Positions 11,946-24,027 of a stretch of DNA of 64,000 bases are shown here, one piece after another. Below the pieces are notes generated by a model. It was not told the DNA's origin. It ran no database searches and saw only the letters and a list, made by a program, of their open reading frames with translations. The DNA is taken from NCBI GenBank assembly GCA_037178625.1, contig CM074141.1, positions 2,294,001-2,358,000 of the forward strand, read 5' to 3'. The stretch comes from Skeletonema tropicum (lineage: Eukaryota > Bacillariophyta > Thalassiosirophyceae > Thalassiosirales > Thalassiosiraceae). Each line of letters begins with the position of its first letter. Within the stretch, counting starts at the first letter, position 1. The translations under genes and the position numbers were made by a program.

Positions 11946-12649
11946 TTTGGATATGGATATTAGATGTGAGTGGAAGGCTTTTGATGTCTGAGCTAGCTGA
12001 GATGATGTGATATTATTGAAGGCCCCGTCCTCGCTGCTGCTGTTCGCTAGATATATGAGAGGCCGCTGTAATGATGTTATTCTTTGCCTATATACAGAAG
12101 ATATTGTGCTGATCAATCAATCAGCCCCGAACCAATAATGATAAGTTGTCGGCCACTTTGCTTCTTTTATGATATGAAATCAAATTCCTCGTGAGAAGTG
12201 CAAATTTGATCTCGTCATCCTCCCGCGCGCCTTTGATGGCGTATCTTTCCGTTTATCCAAGTGCGTTTTGAACGAGTTCCGACGTTGGATCGATTGAAGT
12301 TGCTTTCCGTTGAATTGTTTTCGGCGGCAGATGGTTTCATCGCTGTAGAGCGATTGGATTGAGATGGATGTCTGTGAGAAGGTATTCCCAAGAAAGATGG
12401 GAGTACCACTATCACTTCAACTTCAATAACAACATACTTACGTGAAACTACCGTAGTTGCCCGCGAGTGTATCAGCTCACTTTGGCGGCAACTGTGATGG
12501 ACCGGGTAACTACAAGATGTTTTTGCTCTTGTCCGGTCTTCCTTTGTCCGGATTTTCGGGCGGGCACGTACTTTGGACGGTCAATTACCAAGGCGGGCCT
12601 CCAAAATCTCTTGATGAAAGATTTTGACACCATAGGTTGTACAAAAGAG
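11946..12649. promoter_or_regulatory. Duplicated spacer upstream of LRR array
   Basis: This repeats 1,470-2,190 with small indels and ends in acaaaagag, where the first transposon of the array is inserted. In copy A the same site is uninterrupted (ttgtacaaaagagcatgagc, about 2,173-2,192), which gives the pre-insertion sequence. Confidence 0.6.
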
Positions 12650-12670
12650 GCAGCTAGTTTGTGCTGGTGG

Positions 12671-12768
12671 AGACCCCTAGGACATAAGGTACCTATTCCT
12701 TCAGTAGGCTTATGTCTAGGGGTCTACATACGTACGATGGAATAAGTATCTTATGTCTAGGGGTTACG
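12671..12768. repeat. Inverted repeat near transposon left end
   Basis: A segment reading acccctaggacataaggtac is echoed in reverse complement twice within 95 bp (cttatgtctaggggt near 12,710 and 12,751), so the region can fold into alternative hairpins. It recurs in every transposon copy. Confidence 0.6.
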
Positions 12769-12994
12769 AGAAAGTCCTGAAAGGAGTTTTAAAATTGAGA
12801 GTTCCTTAAAACTCATCCACCAGTCAGAGAAGCCACGGCTCCACTGCGCACTTACTGCGCTGGTTTCATTTCAAATTTCAAATTTCAAGAGAACCTACTA
12901 TGGTACTTCACATCGGCACCGGCCCTTTCACTTGCAATAATTGCATACATAATACCATTTGAGATTCGGTACCTCTACATATTAAATCATCACC

Positions 12995-13588
12995 ATGGCA
13001 AGAGGGGGAGGAAGACCCGTGGGTGTCAAGAACGGCTACAAAGCCAAACGCAAGCAGACTTCGTCTCAAAAGAAAAAACAAGCAGAACGCTGCGCAGAGA
13101 CGAAACAAAAGAATAAAAAGAAGAAGGAACAGCAAAAGGCAGCGGTCGAGAGAGCTGCACGGATGAATTTCTTTGCCCCGCGAACGAATCGATCATCTGG
13201 TGATTCTACTGCTGCTCCCATCAATAATGATACGACAACAACTGCCGCCGCTGCTGCCGTGAACACGTCGGCCGATGACAGAGCTGATGCTGCCGCTGAA
13301 GAGAATTCAACCACAACAGCGGTCACAGCTGTCGACAACAATTCCGCCACTCCTGACTACGACGTTGTTACTATCAATAATCCGGAAATAAACAATGTCA
13401 TTGATCCTGCCAACGCAATTGCAGAGCTGGACTACAGCGAAGAAGAAGCAACAAAGAAGCATTCAGACGACTTTGAAGATGATACTATTCCAGGCATCCA
13501 GCAACGGTACGTGGCAGCCGTCCAGTCGACTCTTCTGCGTCGACTCTTACGTGACTCTCATTCCATATACTGCCTGCCACATTTGTAA
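12995..13588 (+). CDS. Transposon-borne 197-aa basic/low-complexity protein (unit 1)
   Basis: The family is not recognised. The start ATG follows atcatcacc. Residues 1-55 are basic and Lys/Gln-rich (GGGRPVGVKNGYKAKRKQ, then a KKK helix), followed by RMNFFAPR, an Ala/Thr/Asp-rich linker and an acidic segment (ELDYSEEEATKKHSDDFEDD). A GTACGT donor-like site at 13,507 and an acceptor cacgcag at 13,768 suggest a spliced form with a short second exon; one downstream frame reads like protein (FFDKNIIIDGPWDKFSGGEP) before a stop. The N-terminal style resembles DNA-binding ends of transposase-like proteins, but no DDE core is present, so function is open. It sits wholly inside the transposon. Confidence 0.55.
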   Translation: MARGGGRPVGVKNGYKAKRKQTSSQKKKQAERCAETKQKNKKKKEQQKAAVERAARMNFFAPRTNRSSGDSTAAPINNDTTTTAAAAAVNTSADDRADAAAEENSTTTAVTAVDNNSATPDYDVVTINNPEINNVIDPANAIAELDYSEEEATKKHSDDFEDDTIPGIQQRYVAAVQSTLLRRLLRDSHSIYCLPHL

Positions 13589-14184
13589 TGCGCTACATTC
13601 TCACGGGAATAATTATTATTCTGCTGTGTCTATTTATTAATTGAATAATTGAAGGAGACATTCCACACTTGATGTGGATAGAGTTATTTACATCACATCA
13701 TGTGAGGCCATCACGGTACTTTTTCTAAATGAATCATGCCTCTTGATGTATTATTATTCTACACGCAGACGTACATTATCTTCTTCGACAAAAATATTAT
13801 CATCGACGGTCCATGGGATAAGTTCTCTGGCGGCGAACCTTACATCGACAACAGCATACTACAGTAATGACTACTACTAGACTGCTACTACGGATCTTTT
13901 GACTTTTTGACATGGTCGAGCGAGATCTTTCTTTTTCTCTTCTCTTTTCCCCTCTTCTCCCTCCTTTTCCTTAAAACTCATCCACCAGCACCACCTCGAT
14001 GCCACAAAAGAGGAGCATCTTGTATCATCTTATGATCCTTACTATGTATCATCTTGAATTGATGTTGAAGGGTCCCTGATCCTGCATGCAGCATCAACTT
14101 GTACGCCCTGGCCGATCTTGATCTACCTATTTATTTACTTAACTGAAGAGCAAGAGCAAGAGACCATCCCATTATTGCCACATC

Positions 14185-16192
14185 ATGGACGACACCACTT
14201 TAACTTCAGACGCCGCTGGTATGAATCGCCGCATTCTCCTGGAACAGCTAGCAACTATTCGCTCTGTGATGATTCGCGAAGAGAATGTGGATGCCGATCA
14301 TTCCCTCGATCTTGACCTTGACGACGTCGCCATCAAAGATATTGCGAAGGCTAATCAAGTGACCAATCTTTCAACTGAGTTCCTTTTGACTTTGACAGTG
14401 CTGCAGGACATCCTGCTCCTTCGCCTTCATTTACTCAACGAGGTCAAGGTAGGAGAAGGGGCGGGGCGATCAGCGGAATCGGATTTCGATGTCGCTGCTG
14501 CCGCAAAGAAGAAGCAGAAGAAAAAGAACAAGAAGAAAAGGGCTTCAAAGAGAAAACGCCACAAGCACAAGCAGATCAAGGATGACAAGGACGACAAGGC
14601 CGCCACTGAGCAAAAGAAGAAGGAGAAAAAGCTCAAGTCATGGTCATGGTTGTTTGGCCTGGGCGGTGGAATCATTTCGCTGATTATGATGATCGGCTTT
14701 AGCTTCAGCTCCATCACTACGCCGATTGTCACCGTCTCACTATTTCATCCAAGTGATGGATCATCGGAGGGGAAGGCTCCTCCAGCCATGCCACCGTCAA
14801 TATCTCGCTCTCTTCGTGGGAGGTACAAAGGATCCAATAATGCAGCATCAACGTCACCCGGCATTATCAGTCCATTGTCACCTGTAGTGCCTCCGACTCC
14901 GATCTTCTCCCCGGGGGCTGCTGTTACCGTAAGGAATCATCGTAGGAACGCCGACGATAGGGCTCTAGCATCTACCACTACCAACTCCCCCAAACTCAAA
15001 CCATCAAGCTCCCCTACATTCATAAAGTCAGCTACTCCTTCGAGTTCTTTGAATCCATCAAGCTCTCCCACGATTTCTGAAGCTAATGCATCAGATATCA
15101 GTATGACATGTGTGGATACACCCGGCTGGGTGGATAAATTTGACCGTGGGTGTTACTGGTACGAAAAAGAGTTTTGGGATGATCCTGGATGTCAAGGCGC
15201 TGACGTCTGGGTAGGGAAGCTTGGCCCAGTCTCTGAAAATTGCTGCCATTGTGGAAAGAAGGTGAGGCTCAATTGAGTTTGCAATCAATTCCATACTTAC
15301 CAACTTACGCTAACGCGTTTATATTCAATTCTCTCTTGCGTGTAATCCGTTCACTGGGGGGACCTTCGACTCAGTCTGTAAGCTATGTAAGTCATATAAA
15401 ATTTATGATAGTGCATCATGTGCTCGATCGTGTACGTCTCTAACTCAATTTTTGTCTCTCTCAATCTACAATATACAATGGCCTATTTGACTTCAGTGCG
15501 ATGATGTGAGCTCAAAATGTCAAAAGCACTTGGGGACTGACTTAGGAATCAAGGATGGTGTCATGACATCATTGTGTGAAGATGCAGAGTCTTGTTCTTG
15601 TCCTACAGCCAACGAAGTCAAAATCGTCGATGGTATCAGCTCGGAAGCATCAGGGTTAGCAACAGTCATGGGTCCATCCAATGAGACGGTTGGTTTGTAC
15701 GATGAGTGCAAGTGTGACTTTTGGTTAAGTCTTTGCAAAGATACAAGAGTCGGAGAAGCTTGTGATTACGCAGCTGAATATTGCTGCGGAGATTACATGA
15801 CTTATGAAGACAATGAAGGGAGCGACTGGGGCGTCATTCCTCTGCAGGGTATGAACTGCTATTGTGATTTCTTCAACTACGTCCAGAATGACTTTGAACA
15901 TGCATTGAAGTCAAAGACGCTGAATGTGAATGAAAAGTTTCCAAATCCTTGTGGTTTTTTTCCATTACTGAGGAGTTACCTCTTGGGTAGGTCTCAATTT
16001 CAATTTGATGCACGCGTTTTTGTTGAGTTGCCAAGTCTTGTGGCGATACACAAGGGAACAAACGGAGAGAACTGGAAAAACAACACAGGGTGGAATAATT
16101 ACCTAATAGATTATTGTGAGTGGTATGGAATCTCCTGCGACGCTGAAGGATACGTCGCTAGCATCAATTTGAGGGACAACAACCTTACATAA
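14185..16192 (+). CDS. Truncated LRR membrane protein, unit 1 (590 aa, two exons)
   Basis: Exon 1 is 14,185-15,261; a GTGAGG...CAG intron (15,262-15,496) joins GKK to CDDVSS; exon 2 is 15,497-16,192. The predicted protein has an acidic N-terminus, a Lys-rich block (about 108-151), a membrane segment (about 153-187), a Ser/Pro-rich linker, a Cys-rich domain (about 295-357, CVDTPGW...ENCCHC), a second Cys-rich domain (CKCDFW, CDYAAEYCC, CYCDFF) and the start of the LRR cap (CEWYGISCD). It ends at INLRDNNLT because the homology breaks and the next codon is TAA. All later LRRs, the C-terminal membrane module and the tail are lost. The remaining frame is clean, so a single-pass truncated protein could be made. 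Confidence 0.7.
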
Positions 16193-16442
16193 AATGTACT
16201 TGTGTAGATAAGTAGATAGAAAGATAGAGATTATTTTAGTTGCTACTTTCTCTCTCTCTCTCTCTCTTGTAGTGAGGAATTAGCTAGTTGAAAGTTAGTT
16301 ATAGTACCAGTAGTGATGTTATGTAGGTAACAGTGTCTATCTAGCACTAGTTTACTGTTACGTAGAAGTTGCAAAGGCCCGCCCCGTAAGCTCTACTTAT
16401 TGAGGAGCGAGGAGGATCGAGGACAAGTACATGCACATCGAG
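16193..16442. other. Array-specific filler segment, unit 1
   Basis: About 250 bp that replaces the rest of the LRR gene and reaches to the next transposon end. It contains a CT dinucleotide tract (about 16,249-16,268) and no coding signal. The sequence is not found elsewhere in the window apart from the two other units (19,986-20,235 and 23,779-24,028). Confidence 0.7.
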
Positions 16443-17796
16443 GCAGCTAGTTTGTGCTGGTGGAGACCCCTAGGACATAAGGTACCTATTCCTTCAGTAG
16501 GCTTATGTCTAGGGGTCTACATACGTACGATGGAATAAGTATCTTATGTCTAGGGGTTACGAGAAAGTCCTGAAAGGAGTTTTAAAATTGAGAGTTCCTT
16601 AAAACTCATCCACCAGTCAGAGAAGCCACGGCTCCACTGCGCACTTACTGCGCTGGTTTCATTTCAAATTTCAAATTTCAAGAGAACCTACTATGGTACT
16701 TCACATCGGCACCGGCCCTTTCACTTGCAATAATTGCATACATAATACCATTTGAGATTCGGTACCTCTACATATTAAATCATCACCATGGCAAGAGGGG
16801 GAGGAAGACCCGTGGGTGTCAAGAACGGCTACAAAGCCAAACGCAAGCAGACTTCGTCTCAAAAGAAAAAACAAGCAGAACGCTGCGCAGAGACGAAACA
16901 AAAGAATAAAAAGAAGAAGGAACAGCAAAAGGCAGCGGTCGAGAGAGCTGCACGGATGAATTTCTTTGCCCCGCGAACGAATCGATCATCTGGTGATTCT
17001 ACTGCTGCTCCCATCAATAATGATACGACAACAACTGCCGCCGCTGCTGCCGTGAACACGTCGGCCGATGACAGAGCTGATGCTGCCGCTGAAGAGAATT
17101 CAACCACAACAGCGGTCACAGCTGTCGACAACAATTCCGCCACTCCTGACTACGACGTTGTTACTATCAATAATCCGGAAATAAACAATGTCATTGATCC
17201 TGCCAACGCAATTGCAGAGCTGGACTACAGCGAAGAAGAAGCAACAAAGAAGCATTCAGACGACTTTGAAGATGATACTATTCCAGGCATCCAGCAACGG
17301 TACGTGGCAGCCGTCCAGTCGACTCTTCTGCGTCGACTCTTACGTGACTCTCATTCCATATACTGCCTGCCACATTTGTAATGCGCTACATTCTCACGGG
17401 AATAATTATTATTCTGCTGTGTCTATTTATTAATTGAATAATTGAAGGAGACATTCCACACTTGATGTGGATAGAGTTATTTACATCACATCATGTGAGG
17501 CCATCACGGTACTTTTTCTAAATGAATCATGCCTCTTGATGTATTATTATTCTACACGCAGACGTACATTATCTTCTTCGACAAAAATATTATCATCGAC
17601 GGTCCATGGGATAAGTTCTCTGGCGGCGAACCTTACATCGACAACAGCATACTACAGTAATGACTACTACTAGACTGCTACTACGGATCTTTTGACTTTT
17701 TGACATGGTCGAGCGAGATCTTTCTTTTTCTCTTCTCTTTTCCCCTCTTCTCCCTCCTTTTCCTTAAAACTCATCCACCAGCACCACCTCGATGCC
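16442..17796 (+). mobile_element. Inverted-ended DNA transposon, array copy 2
   Basis: Same element as in unit 1, but the left flank is cacatcgag (filler) instead of acaaaagag. The right flank is still acaaaagag, so this copy has no matching target duplication. Confidence 0.75.
16788..17381 (+). CDS. Transposon-borne 197-aa protein (unit 2)
   Basis: Protein identical to the unit 1 copy. Confidence 0.55.
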   Translation: MARGGGRPVGVKNGYKAKRKQTSSQKKKQAERCAETKQKNKKKKEQQKAAVERAARMNFFAPRTNRSSGDSTAAPINNDTTTTAAAAAVNTSADDRADAAAEENSTTTAVTAVDNNSATPDYDVVTINNPEINNVIDPANAIAELDYSEEEATKKHSDDFEDDTIPGIQQRYVAAVQSTLLRRLLRDSHSIYCLPHL

Positions 17797-17977
17797 ACAA
17801 AAGAGGAGCATCTTGTATCATCTTATGATCCTTACTATGTATCATCTTGAATTGATGTTGAAGGGTCCCTGATCCTGCATGCAGCATCAACTTGTACGCC
17901 CTGGCCGATCTTGATCTACCTATTTATTTACTTAACTGAAGAGCAAGAGCAAGAGACCATCCCATTATTGCCACATC

Positions 17978-19985
17978 ATGGACGACACCACTTTAACTTC
18001 AGACGCCGCTGGTATGAATCGCCGCATTCTCCTGGAACAGCTAGCAACTATTCGCTCTGTGATGATTCGCGAAGAGAATGTGGATGCCGATCATTCCCTC
18101 GATCTTGACCTTGACGACGTCGCCATCAAAGATATTGCGAAGGCTAATCAAGTGACCAATCTTTCAACTGAGTTCCTTTTGACTTTGACAGTGCTGCAGG
18201 ACATCCTGCTCCTTCGCCTTCATTTACTCAACGAGGTCAAGGTAGGAGAAGGGGCGGGGCGATCAGCGGAATCGGATTTCGATGTCGCTGCTGCCGCAAA
18301 GAAGAAGCAGAAGAAAAAGAACAAGAAGAAAAGGGCTTCAAAGAGAAAACGCCACAAGCACAAGCAGATCAAGGATGACAAGGACGACAAGGCCGCCACT
18401 GAGCAAAAGAAGAAGGAGAAAAAGCTCAAGTCATGGTCATGGTTGTTTGGCCTGGGCGGTGGAATCATTTCGCTGATTATGATGATCGGCTTTAGCTTCA
18501 GCTCCATCACTACGCCGATTGTCACCGTCTCACTATTTCATCCAAGTGATGGATCATCGGAGGGGAAGGCTCCTCCAGCCATGCCACCGTCAATATCTCG
18601 CTCTCTTCGTGGGAGGTACAAAGGATCCAATAATGCAGCATCAACGTCACCCGGCATTATCAGTCCATTGTCACCTGTAGTGCCTCCGACTCCGATCTTC
18701 TCCCCGGGGGCTGCTGTTACCGTAAGGAATCATCGTAGGAACGCCGACGATAGGGCTCTAGCATCTACCACTACCAACTCCCCCAAACTCAAACCATCAA
18801 GCTCCCCTACATTCATAAAGTCAGCTACTCCTTCGAGTTCTTTGAATCCATCAAGCTCTCCCACGATTTCTGAAGCTAATGCATCAGATATCAGTATGAC
18901 ATGTGTGGATACACCCGGCTGGGTGGATAAATTTGACCGTGGGTGTTACTGGTACGAAAAAGAGTTTTGGGATGATCCTGGATGTCAAGGCGCTGACGTC
19001 TGGGTAGGGAAGCTTGGCCCAGTCTCTGAAAATTGCTGCCATTGTGGAAAGAAGGTGAGGCTCAATTGAGTTTGCAATCAATTCCATACTTACCAACTTA
19101 CGCTAACGCGTTTATATTCAATTCTCTCTTGCGTGTAATCCGTTCACTGGGGGGACCTTCGACTCAGTCTGTAAGCTATGTAAGTCATATAAAATTTATG
19201 ATAGTGCATCATGTGCTCGATCGTGTACGTCTCTAACTCAATTTTTGTCTCTCTCAATCTACAATATACAATGGCCTATTTGACTTCAGTGCGATGATGT
19301 GAGCTCAAAATGTCAAAAGCACTTGGGGACTGACTTAGGAATCAAGGATGGTGTCATGACATCATTGTGTGAAGATGCAGAGTCTTGTTCTTGTCCTACA
19401 GCCAACGAAGTCAAAATCGTCGATGGTATCAGCTCGGAAGCATCAGGGTTAGCAACAGTCATGGGTCCATCCAATGAGACGGTTGGTTTGTACGATGAGT
19501 GCAAGTGTGACTTTTGGTTAAGTCTTTGCAAAGATACAAGAGTCGGAGAAGCTTGTGATTACGCAGCTGAATATTGCTGCGGAGATTACATGACTTATGA
19601 AGACAATGAAGGGAGCGACTGGGGCGTCATTCCTCTGCAGGGTATGAACTGCTATTGTGATTTCTTCAACTACGCCCAGAATGACTTTGAACATGCATTG
19701 AAGTCAAAGACGCTGAATGTGAATGAAAAGTTTCCAAATCCTTGTGGTTTTTTTCCATTACTGAGGAGTTACCTCTTGGGTAGGTCTCAATTTCAATTTG
19801 ATGCACGCGTTTTTGTTGAGTTGCCAAGTCTTGTGGCGATACACAAGGGAACAAACGGAGAGAACTGGAAAAACAACACAGGGTGGAATAATTACCTAAT
19901 AGATTATTGTGAGTGGTATGGAATCTCCTGCGACGCTGAAGGATACGTCGCTAGCATCAATTTGAGGGACAACAACCTTACATAA
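17978..19985 (+). CDS. Truncated LRR membrane protein, unit 2
   Basis: Exons 17,978-19,054 and 19,290-19,985. Same 590-residue product as unit 1 except Ala for Val in FFNYAQND. Confidence 0.7.
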
Positions 19986-20234
19986 AATGTACTTGTGTAG
20001 ATAAGTAGATAGAAAGATAGAGATTATTTTAGTTGCTACTTTCTCTCTCTCTCTCTCTCTTGTAGTGAGGAATTAGCTAGTTGAAAGTTAGTTATAGTAC
20101 CAGTAGTGATGTTATGTAGGTAACAGTGTCTATCTAGCACTAGTTTACTGTTACGTAGAAGTTGCAAAGGCCCGCCCCGTAAGCTCTACTTATTGAGGAG
20201 CGAGGAGGATCGAGGACAAGTACATGCACATCGA

Positions 20235-21589
20235 GGCAGCTAGTTTGTGCTGGTGGAGACCCCTAGGACATAAGGTACCTATTCCTTCAGTAGGCTTATG
20301 TCTAGGGGTCTACATACGTACGATGGAATAAGTATCTTATGTCTAGGGGTTACGAGAAAGTCCTGAAAGGAGTTTTAAAATTGAGAGTTCCTTAAAACTC
20401 ATCCACCAGTCAGAGAAGCCACGGCTCCACTGCGCACTTACTGCGCTGGTTTCATTTCAAATTTCAAATTTCAAGAGAACCTACTATGGTACTTCACATC
20501 GGCACCGGCCCTTTCACTTGCAATAATTGCATACATAATACCATTTGAGATTCGGTACCTCTACATATTAAATCATCACCATGGCAAGAGGGGGAGGAAG
20601 ACCCGTGGGTGTCAAGAACGGCTACAAAGCCAAACGCAAGCAGACTTCGTCTCAAAAGAAAAAACAAGCAGAACGCTGCGCAGAGACGAAACAAAAGAAT
20701 AAAAAGAAGAAGGAACAGCAAAAGGCAGCGGTCGAGAGAGCTGCACGGATGAATTTCTTTGCCCCGCGAACGAATCGATCATCTGGTGATTCTACTGCTG
20801 CTCCCATCAATAATGATACGACAACAACTGCCGCCGCTGCTGCCGTGAACACGTCGGCCGATGACAGAGCTGATGCTGCCGCTGAAGAGAATTCAACCAC
20901 AACAGCGGTCACAGCTGTCGACAACAATTCCGCCACTCCTGACTACGACGTTGTTACTATCAATAATCCGGAAATAAACAATGTCATTGATCCTGCCAAC
21001 GCAATTGCAGAGCTGGACTACAGCGAAGAAGAAGCAACAAAGAAGCATTCAGACGACTTTGAAGATGATACTATTCCAGGCATCCAGCAACGGTACGTGG
21101 CAGCCGTCCAGTCGACTCTTCTGCGTCGACTCTTACGTGACTCTCATTCCATATACTGCCTGCCACATTTGTAATGCGCTACATTCTCACGGGAATAATT
21201 ATTATTCTGCTGTGTCTATTTATTAATTGAATAATTGAAGGAGACATTCCACACTTGATGTGGATAGAGTTATTTACATCACATCATGTGAGGCCATCAC
21301 GGTACTTTTTCTAAATGAATCATGCCTCTTGATGTATTATTATTCTACACGCAGACGTACATTATCTTCTTCGACAAAAATATTATCATCGACGGTCCAT
21401 GGGATAAGTTCTCTGGCGGCGAACCTTACATCGACAACAGCATACTACAGTAATGACTACTACTAGACTGCTACTACGGATCTTTTGACTTTTTGACATG
21501 GTCGAGCGAGATCTTTCTTTTTCTCTTCTCTTTTCCCCTCTTCTCCCTCCTTTTCCTTAAAACTCATCCACCAGCACCACCTCGATGCC
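20235..21589 (+). mobile_element. Inverted-ended DNA transposon, array copy 3
   Basis: Same termini and flanks as array copy 2. Confidence 0.75.
20581..21174 (+). CDS. Transposon-borne 197-aa protein (unit 3)
   Basis: Protein identical to the unit 1 copy. Confidence 0.55.
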   Translation: MARGGGRPVGVKNGYKAKRKQTSSQKKKQAERCAETKQKNKKKKEQQKAAVERAARMNFFAPRTNRSSGDSTAAPINNDTTTTAAAAAVNTSADDRADAAAEENSTTTAVTAVDNNSATPDYDVVTINNPEINNVIDPANAIAELDYSEEEATKKHSDDFEDDTIPGIQQRYVAAVQSTLLRRLLRDSHSIYCLPHL

Positions 21590-21770
21590 ACAAAAGAGGA
21601 GCATCTTGTATCATCTTATGATCCTTACTATGTATCATCTTGAATTGATGTTGAAGGGTCCCTGATCCTGCATGCAGCATCAACTTGTACGCCCTGGCCG
21701 ATCTTGATCTACCTATTTATTTACTTAACTGAAGAGCAAGAGCAAGAGACCATCCCATTATTGCCACATC

Positions 21771-23778
21771 ATGGACGACACCACTTTAACTTCAGACGCC
21801 GCTGGTATGAATCGCCGCATTCTCCTGGAACAGCTAGCAACTATTCGCTCTGTGATGATTCGCGAAGAGAATGTGGATGCCGATCATTCCCTCGATCTTG
21901 ACCTTGACGACGTCGCCATCAAAGATATTGCGAAGGCTAATCAAGTGACCAATCTTTCAACTGAGTTCCTTTTGACTTTGACAGTGCTGCAGGACATCCT
22001 GCTCCTTCGCCTTCATTTACTCAACGAGGTCAAGGTAGGAGAAGGGGCGGGGCGATCAGCGGAATCGGATTTCGATGTCGCTGCTGCCGCAAAGAAGAAG
22101 CAGAAGAAAAAGAACAAGAAGAAAAGGGCTTCAAAGAGAAAACGCCACAAGCACAAGCAGATCAAGGATGACAAGGACGACAAGGCCGCCACTGAGCAAA
22201 AGAAGAAGGAGAAAAAGCTCAAGTCATGGTCATGGTTGTTTGGCCTGGGCGGTGGAATCATTTCGCTGATTATGATGATCGGCTTTAGCTTCAGCTCCAT
22301 CACTACGCCGATTGTCACCGTCTCACTATTTCATCCAAGTGATGGATCATCGGAGGGGAAGGCTCCTCCAGCCATGCCACCGTCAATATCTCGCTCTCTT
22401 CGTGGGAGGTACAAAGGATCCAATAATGCAGCATCAACGTCACCCGGCATTATCAGTCCATTGTCACCTGTAGTGCCTCCGACTCCGATCTTCTCCCCGG
22501 GGGCTGCTGTTACCGTAAGGAATCATCGTAGGAACGCCGACGATAGGGCTCTAGCATCTACCACTACCAACTCCCCCAAACTCAAACCATCAAGCTCCCC
22601 TACATTCATAAAGTCAGCTACTCCTTCGAGTTCTTTGAATCCATCAAGCTCTCCCACGATTTCTGAAGCTAATGCATCAGATATCAGTATGACATGTGTG
22701 GATACACCCGGCTGGGTGGATAAATTTGACCGTGGGTGTTACTGGTACGAAAAAGAGTTTTGGGATGATCCTGGATGTCAAGGCGCTGACGTCTGGGTAG
22801 GGAAGCTTGGCCCAGTCTCTGAAAATTGCTGCCATTGTGGAAAGAAGGTGAGGCTCAATTGAGTTTGCAATCAATTCCATACTTACCAACTTACGCTAAC
22901 GCGTTTATATTCAATTCTCTCTTGCGTGTAATCCGTTCACTGGGGGGACCTTCGACTCAGTCTGTAAGCTATGTAAGTCATATAAAATTTATGATAGTGC
23001 ATCATGTGCTCGATCGTGTACGTCTCTAACTCAATTTTTGTCTCTCTCAATCTACAATATACAATGGCCTATTTGACTTCAGTGCGATGATGTGAGCTCA
23101 AAATGTCAAAAGCACTTGGGGACTGACTTAGGAATCAAGGATGGTGTCATGACATCATTGTGTGAAGATGCAGAGTCTTGTTCTTGTCCTACAGCCAACG
23201 AAGTCAAAATCGTCGATGGTATCAGCTCGGAAGCATCAGGGTTAGCAACAGTCATGGGTCCATCCAATGAGACGGTTGGTTTGTACGATGAGTGCAAGTG
23301 TGACTTTTGGTTAAGTCTTTGCAAAGATACAAGAGTCGGAGAAGCTTGTGATTACGCAGCTGAATATTGCTGCGGAGATTACATGACTTATGAAGACAAT
23401 GAAGGGAGCGACTGGGGCGTCATTCCTCTGCAGGGTATGAACTGCTATTGTGATTTCTTCAACTACGCCCAGAATGACTTTGAACATGCATTGAAGTCAA
23501 AGACGCTGAATGTGAATGAAAAGTTTCCAAATCCTTGTGGTTTTTTTCCATTACTGAGGAGTTACCTCTTGGGTAGGTCTCAATTTCAATTTGATGCACG
23601 CGTTTTTGTTGAGTTGCCAAGTCTTGTGGCGATACACAAGGGAACAAACGGAGAGAACTGGAAAAACAACACAGGGTGGAATAATTACCTAATAGATTAT
23701 TGTGAGTGGTATGGAATCTCCTGCGACGCTGAAGGATACGTCGCTAGCATCAATTTGAGGGACAACAACCTTACATAA
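21771..23778 (+). CDS. Truncated LRR membrane protein, unit 3
   Basis: Exons 21,771-22,847 and 23,083-23,778. Product identical to unit 2. Confidence 0.7.
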
Positions 23779-24027
23779 AATGTACTTGTGTAGATAAGTA
23801 GATAGAAAGATAGAGATTATTTTAGTTGCTACTTTCTCTCTCTCTCTCTCTCTTGTAGTGAGGAATTAGCTAGTTGAAAGTTAGTTATAGTACCAGTAGT
23901 GATGTTATGTAGGTAACAGTGTCTATCTAGCACTAGTTTACTGTTACGTAGAAGTTGCAAAGGCCCGCCCCGTAAGCTCTACTTATTGAGGAGCGAGGAG
24001 GATCGAGGACAAGTACATGCACATCGA

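Larger units (their letters stand above)
12649..14003 (+). mobile_element. 1.35-kb inverted-ended DNA transposon, array copy 1
   Basis: The left end (ggca, 8 nt, then gtgctggtgga) and the reverse complement of the right end share GGCA and GTGCTGGTGGA at the same spacing: imperfect inverted ends of about 23 bp. Flanks are acaaaagag at 12,641-12,649 and 14,004-14,012, an 8- to 9-bp target duplication; copy A keeps the empty site once. The interior holds a 197-codon gene and an inverted repeat near the left end. The target length fits hAT-like (8 bp) or Mutator-like (9 bp) elements, but no transposase catalytic domain is seen, so it may be non-autonomous. Confidence 0.75.

Noticed and set aside
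12908..13350. Minus-strand open frames rich in Phe/Leu/Ala opposite the transposon gene
   Set aside because: Low-complexity shadows of the Lys- and Ala-rich plus-strand coding sequence.
16240..16270. CT dinucleotide tract as a regulatory site
   Set aside because: Simple-sequence repeat without further evidence.
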